A stretch of DNA of 5,623 nt from Bacteroidota bacterium. GTDB taxonomy: Bacteria; Bacteroidota; Ignavibacteria; UBA10030; UBA8401. A program made the position numbers and the translations under genes. The notes beneath the pieces are model-generated. The model saw only the letters and a program-made list of their open reading frames with translations, did not search any database and was not told where the DNA came from. Below, piece after piece: positions 1 through 5,300 of this stretch (the stretch's first letter is position 1; each line of letters starts with the position of its first letter). The DNA is taken from positions 1 through 5,623 of the forward strand of contig JAVBYA010000123.1 of the NCBI GenBank assembly GCA_030824295.1. The letters run 5' to 3'.

Positions 1-593
1 AGTCCCATATTGTCCAGCAGGACCTCTACCGCCTTCAATTCGACCTCGTTCATCCCTTCGTGCACCGAAAGACAGTACAATTCCACATCTTTCCTCTCCG
101 CTTTGGGAAGCATATCCGCAAAGTGGATCAGGCCGTGGATCAGGGTGTTCTTGGCGATCTGGAACTCGATGGAGCTGATCTGCTGCTGAAGCTGCCTGGT
201 ATGGATGGTCCGGATGACCGGCGTGAGCAGCTGGTCGAACATGGTCGCCAGGCTAAAGCCTTGTGCGATCATACCGGCGAATGCGGTCTCAATGGTCTGC
301 CGGCGTCCTTTGATGGCATCGGCGAAACATTGCTCTACCGGCGGCATCCCGTTCATCATGAGAGCGTCCTGACCGATGGTCTCGGAAGTTCTGGCGAACG
401 GCAGCAGCGGGCTGACGATCTCGTAATGGTAGTGGTTGATGAACTCGTGGACATTGGAAGGCTTGAACTTCCGGTGTCCCCCGGGCGTCTTGAAGCATTG
501 CAGCTTCCCTTCGTCCGTCCATCGTTTGATGGTCGATTTCCCTACCCGGAACATCTTTGACAGATCTTCCGTGGAGTAAAGTATCTCAATCAT
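1..593 (-). CDS. MerR-family transcriptional regulator with CarA/CarH-like cap domain (3' end outside window)
   Basis: An open frame starts at ATG 593-591 and runs without a stop to the left edge (197 residues seen). Residues 7-43 form a MerR/excisionase-type winged helix: STEDLSKMFRVGKSTIKRW, then the wing TPGGHRKF. Residues about 86-160 are helical and align with the four-helix cap that precedes the cobalamin-binding fold in CarH/CarA/LitR regulators; the next residues (about 170-197) look like the first strand and helix of that fold. The expected role is a cytoplasmic DNA-binding repressor or activator. By my hand alignment the cap Trp is Gln134, the cap Glu-His pair is Phe144-Gln145, and the cobalt-ligating His of the E/DxHxxG motif is Asn182 (local GMNEVE), so binding of adenosylcobalamin looks doubtful. 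The start is supported by the strong ribosome-binding site just upstream. It is transcribed divergently from the phosphatase-kinase operon. The target genes are unknown; the DNA-binding assignment is firm, the B12-related ancestry likely. Confidence 0.85.
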   Translation of the reverse strand, partial: MIEILYSTEDLSKMFRVGKSTIKRWTDEGKLQCFKTPGGHRKFKPSNVHEFINHYHYEIVSPLLPFARTSETIGQDALMMNGMPPVEQCFADAIKGRRQTIETAFAGMIAQGFSLATMFDQLLTPVIRTIHTRQLQQQISSIEFQIAKNTLIHGLIHFADMLPKAERKDVELYCLSVHEGMNEVELKAVEVLLDNMG

Positions 594-597
594 GATT

Positions 598-606
598 CCT
601 CCCCTT
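598..606 (-). promoter_or_regulatory. Strong ribosome-binding site of the MerR-type regulator
   Basis: Read on the minus strand this is AAGGGGAGG, followed by the 4-base spacer AATC and then ATG. It is nearly complementary to the 16S rRNA tail and fixes the start codon at 593. It is much stronger than the ribosome-binding sites of the two plus-strand genes. Confidence 0.75.
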
Positions 607-619
607 GATTGGATTGTGA

Positions 620-648
620 GTTGTACGTTGTATTACGTATTTTTTCAA
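620..648 (-). promoter_or_regulatory. Predicted promoter of the MerR-type gene with an internal inverted repeat
   Basis: On the minus strand TTGAAA (648-643) and TACAAC (625-620) are separated by exactly 17 bases, a reasonable sigma-70-type pair (5/6 and 4/6 matches). Transcription would start near 613, leaving a leader of about 20 bases that contains the ribosome-binding site. Lying mostly in the spacer and reaching the first bases of the -10 box is an inverted repeat, TACGT-N6-ACGTA (639-624). MerR-family regulators characteristically bind dyads between the -35 and -10 boxes, so autoregulation is a natural inference. Promoter consensus in T9SS-bearing phyla can differ from that of E. coli, which limits confidence. 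Confidence 0.5.
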
Positions 649-733
649 TGTTTTTCGATCTTTATGGGCGGTTTGGTCGTTTTGGTCCTTTTAAGATAAC
701 ACAATAAATTCCAAATGAAAGAACCTGCGTCAC

Positions 734-753
734 AACTTAGAGCAATCTAAGTT
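734..753. repeat. Perfect 8-bp inverted repeat with a GCAA tetraloop in the divergent intergenic region
   Basis: The sequence reads AACTTAGA-GCAA-TCTAAGTT: two perfectly complementary 8-base arms around GCAA. In plus-strand RNA this would be a hairpin closed by a GNRA-type tetraloop. No U-run follows on either strand, so it is not a convincing intrinsic terminator. It could instead be a 20-bp operator dyad for the neighbouring regulator or another DNA-binding protein. Structure is seen directly; function is unknown. Confidence 0.6.
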
Positions 754-802
754 TCCGCATGAAAACATCGCAAAAATTGGCTATTTTTGAGGGTTGTGGA
801 TT

Positions 803-811
803 TGTTAGAAT
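803..811 (+). promoter_or_regulatory. Candidate extended -10 promoter element for the phosphatase-kinase operon
   Basis: TGTTAGAAT matches an extended -10 box (TGn followed by TAGAAT, 5/6 to TATAAT). Transcription from here would start near 818, giving a leader of about 23 bases before the ATG at 841. No good -35 hexamer lies at 17 bases. A competing possibility is TATTTTTG at 782-789, which fits the Bacteroidota -7 pattern TAnnTTTG but lacks a clear partner at -33. Choice between them is uncertain. Confidence 0.35.
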
Positions 812-840
812 TCTCTCATAATCATGGAAAAGGCTGGACA

Positions 841-1293
841 ATGCGTGTACTTTTTGTGTGTCTCGGCAATATCTGCCGCTCCCCTGCCGCTGAAGGGGTT
901 ATGAAATCGATTGCAGCAGGAACCCCCATCGAAATCGCATCCGCCGGCACTGCCGGATACCACACCGGCGAGCTGCCCGACCCCCGCATGCGCTCCCACG
1001 CCAAAAAAAGAGGCATTGAGCTGACCAGCCGTGCCCGGCAGTTCGATCCCTCCAGGGATTTTGAACGGTTCGACATGATCATTGCGATGGATGACAGTAA
1101 TCTCCGTGATCTGCGTGACATGGACCGTTCGAAGAAATACCACTCCAAGCTTTCCAAAATGACCGATCATTGCCGAACCATGGAAGCGGACCATGTTCCG
1201 GACCCCTATTATGGAGGACCGGAAGGGTTCGACCATGTGCTGGACATCCTGGAGGATGCGTGTGCGGGACTCCTGGAAAAGATCAGAAAGTGA
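841..1293 (+). CDS. Low-molecular-weight protein-tyrosine-phosphatase family protein; likely ketosamine-phosphate phosphatase
   Basis: This 150-residue protein has the normal length of the low-molecular-weight phosphatase family. The N-terminal signature VCLGNICRSP contains the CX5R phosphate loop, with nucleophile Cys7 and Arg13 plus Ser14. The general acid is Asp121 in VPDPYYGG, and the usual SAGT segment lies at 34-37. All catalytic residues are present, so it should be an active cytoplasmic phosphatase using a phosphocysteine intermediate. Translation from ATG 841 places the catalytic loop at residue 7 as in the family, with AAAAGG seven bases upstream; a TTG in frame at 787 would add 18 unrelated residues. 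The next gene, a fructosamine-kinase homologue, begins 4 bases after its stop. Human LMW-PTP-A is known to dephosphorylate protein-bound ribulosamine 5-phosphate, and this pairing suggests the same job here. Alternative: a phosphotyrosine or phosphoarginine phosphatase. Confidence 0.93.
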   Translation: MRVLFVCLGNICRSPAAEGVMKSIAAGTPIEIASAGTAGYHTGELPDPRMRSHAKKRGIELTSRARQFDPSRDFERFDMIIAMDDSNLRDLRDMDRSKKYHSKLSKMTDHCRTMEADHVPDPYYGGPEGFDHVLDILEDACAGLLEKIRK

Positions 1294-1297
1294 AGGT

Positions 1298-2161
1298 ATG
1301 AAGGACCAGAGGATCGCAGAACATCTCCGCGCATTGGCCGATACGGAACTTCGCTCCATCGCACCGGTGAGCGGAGGTTCCATTGCTTCCGCATTTCAGG
1401 TAACGACCGGCGGCGGCGGACGGCTGTTCGTAAAAACAGAACCGCAGTATCCGGACATGTTCGAAAAGGAAGCGCGCGGACTGAAAGAATTGGCGGCAGG
1501 AAATGTCGCGCGGATCCCGGAAGTGATCGGCGTGAACGAAGAGATCCTCATCCTGGAGTACTTACCGACCGCTGAGAAACGACCTGCCGCTTTCCACTCC
1601 GCACTTGGGAGTGCGGTCGCCCGGCTGCACCGGAACACAAAACCGGAGTTCGGATACACGGAGGACAATTACATCGGTGCAACGCTGCAGGTGAATTGTC
1701 CGACGCACACGTCGTGGAAGGATTTTTTCGTGGTGCATCGCCTGGAATACCAGGTGCGGCTGGCGGAACAGAACCGCTTGGATGATCGGGAGATCACCTC
1801 ACTGGTGCATCGGGTCGAGCGGAAGATCGACAGATTGATCCCGGTTGACGGAGAACCGCCGGCACTGCTGCACGGTGATCTATGGAGCGGGAATGTGCTC
1901 TGTCTAGAAGACGGGACGCCGGCTCTCATCGATCCGGCGGTGTACTACGGACATCGGGAGATGGAACTGGGCATGACGCGGTTGTTCGGAGGATTCGATG
2001 AACGATTCTACGCAGCGTACAACGAGAGCTATCCGTTGAATGAGGAATGGGAACGAAGAACGGACCTCTATTCTCTTTATCACCTCTTCAATCACCTGAA
2101 CCTCTTCGGAAGATCGTATCAAGCGCAGCTCTACGATACTTTGAAGCGCTTATTGAGTTGA
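1298..2161 (+). CDS. Fructosamine/ketosamine-3-kinase family protein
   Basis: The 287-residue product spans the full family (human FN3K is slightly longer). It has the aminoglycoside-kinase-like fold: glycine loop at about 24-30 (VSGGSIA), ATP-binding Lys46 in FVKTE, acidic helix residues near 57-59, catalytic Asp194 in LLHGDLWSGN, and metal-binding Asp212 in DPAVYYGHRE. The family-specific segments FGYTEDNYIG (119-127), WKDFFVVHRLEYQ (140-152) and LYHLFNHLNLFG (260-271) are all present. Such kinases phosphorylate the sugar of ketosamine adducts on proteins at the 3-hydroxyl, which makes the adduct unstable and frees the amine. Bacterial members generally prefer ribulosamines and erythrulosamines, formed from pentose or tetrose phosphates. 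The start at ATG 1298, 4 bases after the phosphatase stop, gives an N-terminus like that of FN3K; the ribosome-binding site is weak (AGAAAG), suggesting translational coupling. An upstream in-frame start at 1193 would overlap the phosphatase and is unlikely. Ser28 replaces the redox-sensitive glycine-loop cysteine of eukaryotic members. Confidence 0.94.
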   Translation: MKDQRIAEHLRALADTELRSIAPVSGGSIASAFQVTTGGGGRLFVKTEPQYPDMFEKEARGLKELAAGNVARIPEVIGVNEEILILEYLPTAEKRPAAFHSALGSAVARLHRNTKPEFGYTEDNYIGATLQVNCPTHTSWKDFFVVHRLEYQVRLAEQNRLDDREITSLVHRVERKIDRLIPVDGEPPALLHGDLWSGNVLCLEDGTPALIDPAVYYGHREMELGMTRLFGGFDERFYAAYNESYPLNEEWERRTDLYSLYHLFNHLNLFGRSYQAQLYDTLKRLLS

Positions 2162-2165
2162 CCAA

Positions 2166-2203
2166 CCACAAAGTCACGAAGACACAAACGAAGAGATACA
2201 AAG
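2166..2203. repeat. Degenerate CACAAAG-type tandem intergenic repeat
   Basis: Immediately after the kinase stop, the sequence is built from imprecise 8-base units related to CACAAAGT, CACGAAGA, CACAAACG and ATACAAAG. Similar 'CCACAAAGACACGAAGACAC' stretches are a recurring intergenic element in many bacterial genomes, often as the arm of a hairpin. Here I see no matching complementary arm, so it looks like a half or decayed copy. No protein or RNA function is claimed. Confidence 0.45.
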
Positions 2204-2223
2204 CGCTGGCAGATATTAACGTT

Positions 2224-2245
2224 GACCGACTCTTCAGAATCGGTC
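2224..2245. repeat. Hairpin downstream of the kinase gene
   Basis: GACCGACTC-TTCA-GAATCGGTC forms a 9-position stem with one C-A mismatch and a TTCA loop. It lies about 60 bases past the kinase stop. A G-run, not a U-run, follows on the plus strand, so it is not a standard intrinsic terminator; it may stabilise the 3' end of the operon transcript. Confidence 0.4.
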
Positions 2246-2250
2246 TGGGG

Positions 2251-2266
2251 GGGACGGAGGGACGGA
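2251..2266. repeat. Tandem direct repeat of GGGACGGA within a G-rich tract
   Basis: Two perfect, adjacent copies of GGGACGGA occur here, preceded by further Gs that make a run of seven (2247-2253). The plus strand is strongly purine-rich from 2247 to 2271. The G tracts might allow a weak quadruplex. Directly seen; no function is inferred. Confidence 0.6.
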
Positions 2267-2346
2267 GAGAGTCACCTGTGAGGTGACTCTCATACGGTAG
2301 GTGACTGTCACCTCAACCGATAGATTATTTATAGGTGACAGTCACC
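2267..2346. repeat. Cluster of three GGTGAC/GTCACC palindromes between convergent genes
   Basis: Three palindromes share the core GTCACC/GGTGAC. First, GAGAGTCACCT-GTG-AGGTGACTCTC (2267-2291) has perfect 11-base arms and a 3-base loop. Second, AGGTGAC-T-GTCACCT (2299-2313) is a 15-bp palindrome. Third, GGTGAC-A-GTCACC occupies 2334-2346. The second and third are also inverted copies of each other (2300-2313 against 2333-2346, 14 of 14), with a 19-base AT-rich loop. Six half-sites in 80 bases is far beyond chance. The position just past the ends of two convergent genes fits a two-way transcription barrier or a REP-like intergenic repeat; a binding site for a dimeric protein is also possible. 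There is no U-tract typical of an intrinsic terminator. Confidence 0.8.
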
Positions 2347-2358
2347 GTCAAACTCGTA

Positions 2359-5300
2359 CTACTTCATCAACACCATCTTCTTTGTTTCGCTGAAGAGCTT
2401 CTCGTTGTTGTTCGTCACCGTCACTTTATAGAAATAGACGCCGGACGAGACCGTCTCCCCTGCATCATCCTTCGCATCCCATTCCACGCGATGCGTACCG
2501 ATGGACTGCTGCTCATTCCGCAGCTGCCGCACCCGCTGACCGAGCACATTATAGATCTCCAGCTGCACCACACCGCTGTGCCCCAGCGTGTACTGAATGT
2601 ATGTTGAAGGATTGAACGGATTCGGGTGGTTCTGTCCCAGCGCGAATGATGCAGCGGTGAGCGGAATACCGCCGGTGTTCTGCTCTGCAAAGGTCTGCTT
2701 CCCGGCCACCAGCCGGAACCGGCGCTGCGTCTGATTCTTCGCCATCGTGAATCGGTATTCATACGACCGGTCGAAGCGGTGGACCCGTTCCGAGCCGATA
2801 TCGACCAGATACCATCCAAAGCCCGGCGGAAGTGTCCCCGTCTGTCCGAACGAGAGGTGTACGGCTGCCGAAGGTGCGGCACTCCGCACTTCGAATTCCC
2901 ACACATGTCCCTCCGCCGCGGCCGGACGCATATCAACAGCATATGCCCCTTTCTGCCTGCTCCACCGGTCATTCGTGAACTGCACCTGAACGAAATCGGT
3001 CGGTGTGGTCGGCGGTTCGGAGATATCGAACCGGTCATATTCCATCTCCGCCCCGGCGGTGACACCCGCAATGTTTCCTGCATCCGCACCTTTCCCGGAG
3101 AGAGCATCGATCGTCACGCGCCAATCGCCGTCCGCCAGCATCGTTCCCGTTCCTCTTTTTGCCAATGGGACGCTGACCGGATTGATATGGATGGTCACGC
3201 TGTCCTGCGACAAGTTCTTCACGAAATATCCCCGGAACGGAGCCAGAACGAGCGATTCGGCAACGAACGCATTTGTTGCGGGACTGTATCCCCACAACAC
3301 GGTCTGCACCGAGTCTCCGATGCGGGAGTTCTTCCAGCTGACCGGATACGGGAACGGATTGCCGATCATAGAGTATCCCGGCGGGATCCTGATGGAGAAA
3401 TAATCCTGCGCCGGAAGGACGGTCACACTGCCGAAGTTCAGCGCGAATTCTCCGCGGGTGATGAGCCAGTATGCCTCTCCGCGTACGAGCGATGTGAATC
3501 CGGCAGACGGGAATTCGCGGTAGCGCTTCGTTGCTGCATCGTACCGGCCGAAGAGCCGCCACTTGAGCGGATCGATCTCGCCGAGATTCGCTTTGAGCGC
3601 TGCAATGACATCCACATCCTTCGTCTCGAGCGGGATGCTGATGAGCTGATAGATCTCGTTCGGCGTTTTTGCCGGCATTGCGATGACGTAGTCCTCGTCG
3701 ATGCTGAACACATTCAGTGCGAATGTGAAATTATCCTTGGCCGCGATGCCGGATGTTCCGTGGAAAGATTCCGGCGGAGCATTCTGCCACATTGCGGCGC
3801 TGCCGAGCACCAGCAGCGTCCCCTTGCCGATCCGTTTCATGGCGGCAACGGCAGCGCGCTTCCCTTCCTCCGCCGGCGCATTGGCCGGCGCAGTGACCGT
3901 TGCGAACGGAACCGCCGAACTGTCCGTCAGCACATACGAACCGTAGAACGTCACGATAGAATCGACGCCGCTCAGGTACGGATGCTTCGCATCGGCAAAG
4001 CGGGTGATCATCGGTGCGAACGGATCGCCATGGTGGTTGTTGAATGAATCTACCGCGGCAATGTTCCGCAGTTCCATACCGCTTGCCAGAAGTGTATCGC
4101 GGAGCAGTTCGTACAATGCATTCGGTTTGCCCGCGGCTGTCGGCTGGTCCATTGCTGCGACAAGTCCGCCGTCCGCTATGAACTGACGGAGCATGGTCCG
4201 TTCCGCCGCGGTGTACGAACGCTGCGGCGCGATCAGCAGCAGCGCATCATATCCGGCTGGAGCGAAAGCCGTCTCTGCAAAAGCAACATGCACGCCGCTC
4301 GCCCGGAGCGCCTGGAACAGCTGCGTCATCCCCGCGATCGAATCGCGGAGCGGGAACACCGGGTCGTGCGTCATGTCCACGAGCACTGAGCGTTTCACCG
4401 CTGCAACGGAGATGGCAGTGCCGCTCATCTCGACCATCAGCATCGGCTGACGGGGATCGTTCGTCATGTACAGGAACGAACCGCGATGCGTACCGATCTG
4501 ACCCGGCGCATAGGTGAAACGGAAGAGCACAGACCCTGCAGAAGGGATGGAGACCGAGTCCTGTGCATCCACGGCGAACGAACCGTCATCGGGCATGCCG
4601 CGGTACCGGACGAGCGAAAGCGGAACGCGTCCGGTATTGGTGATGGTTACCGGCAGGACCGGACGGGTTCCGTATGCCGTCGTCCCGAAATCCAGTCTGG
4701 TCGTTTGCACGCTCAGTGACGGCAGTCCGGTGACCCTCACCACCGCCGTATCGAGAAGCGTAACGATGCCGTCGCTGAGCGAGACGATCAGCGTCTCCCG
4801 TGCGAGTGCGGCGGGGAGCCAGGAGAGACGACCGCCGGATGTGAATGTTGCACCTCCCGGCGAGCGCACGAGCGAAAAGGTCAATGAATCGTTATCCGGA
4901 TCGCTTCCCTGCCAGTGATAGGTAAAGAGACTGTCCACAAGAACAATCGTATCGGCGAGCACTTCCGTGAACTGCGGCGGACGGTTCGTGTTGAGCACGG
5001 TGAGCAGCGCGGTATCGGTCACGGAGAATTGCGGGTCTCTCACTCGCACGATGATCGTGTATACTCCGGATTGGTCGAATCCCGGTTTCCAGGTAAGCAC
5101 GCCGTTGGACGAGAGGACCATTCCTTCCGGCGTATCCGCTCCGAACGACCAGGTGAGCGGACCATTCTGTTCATCGAATACAGCATAGTGGAAGGTGAAC
5201 TCTTCCCCTTCGGCAACGGCAGTGTCCGGCATCGTTCGGGTGAACTGCGGCGGTGTGTTACCGCTCTGCACATTCACGATGAGCGTATCAAAATTCAGCG

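Noticed and set aside
60..560. A 166-codon open frame on the plus strand
   Set aside because: It is antisense to the MerR-type gene, which has a strong ribosome-binding site, a plausible promoter and a clear winged helix. The plus-strand translation shows no family features.
734..753. Intrinsic terminator
   Set aside because: The stem is AT-rich and neither strand has a U-run after it; both flanking genes are transcribed away from it.
787..840. Upstream TTG start adding 18 residues to the phosphatase
   Set aside because: The added residues do not belong to the family, whose members start a few residues before the catalytic loop; ATG 841 also has a better-placed ribosome-binding site.
1193..1297. 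Upstream start for the kinase that overlaps the phosphatase by about 100 bases
   Set aside because: The extra 35 residues are simply the phosphatase coding sequence read in another frame, and the ATG at 1298 gives an N-terminus that lines up with FN3K.
805..1383. A 192-codon open frame on the minus strand across the phosphatase gene
   Set aside because: It is antisense to a gene with all phosphatase catalytic motifs and has no recognisable domain or ribosome-binding site.
2267..2346. CRISPR array
   Set aside because: The repeated units are 6-14 bases, unevenly spaced and in alternating orientation, with no spacers of regular length.
2779..4047. A 422-codon open frame on the plus strand
   Set aside because: It lies wholly antisense to the secreted protein, whose frame has clear domains along its length. 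Its translation is Arg/Cys/His-rich with no recognisable motif, as expected of a shadow frame in GC-rich DNA.
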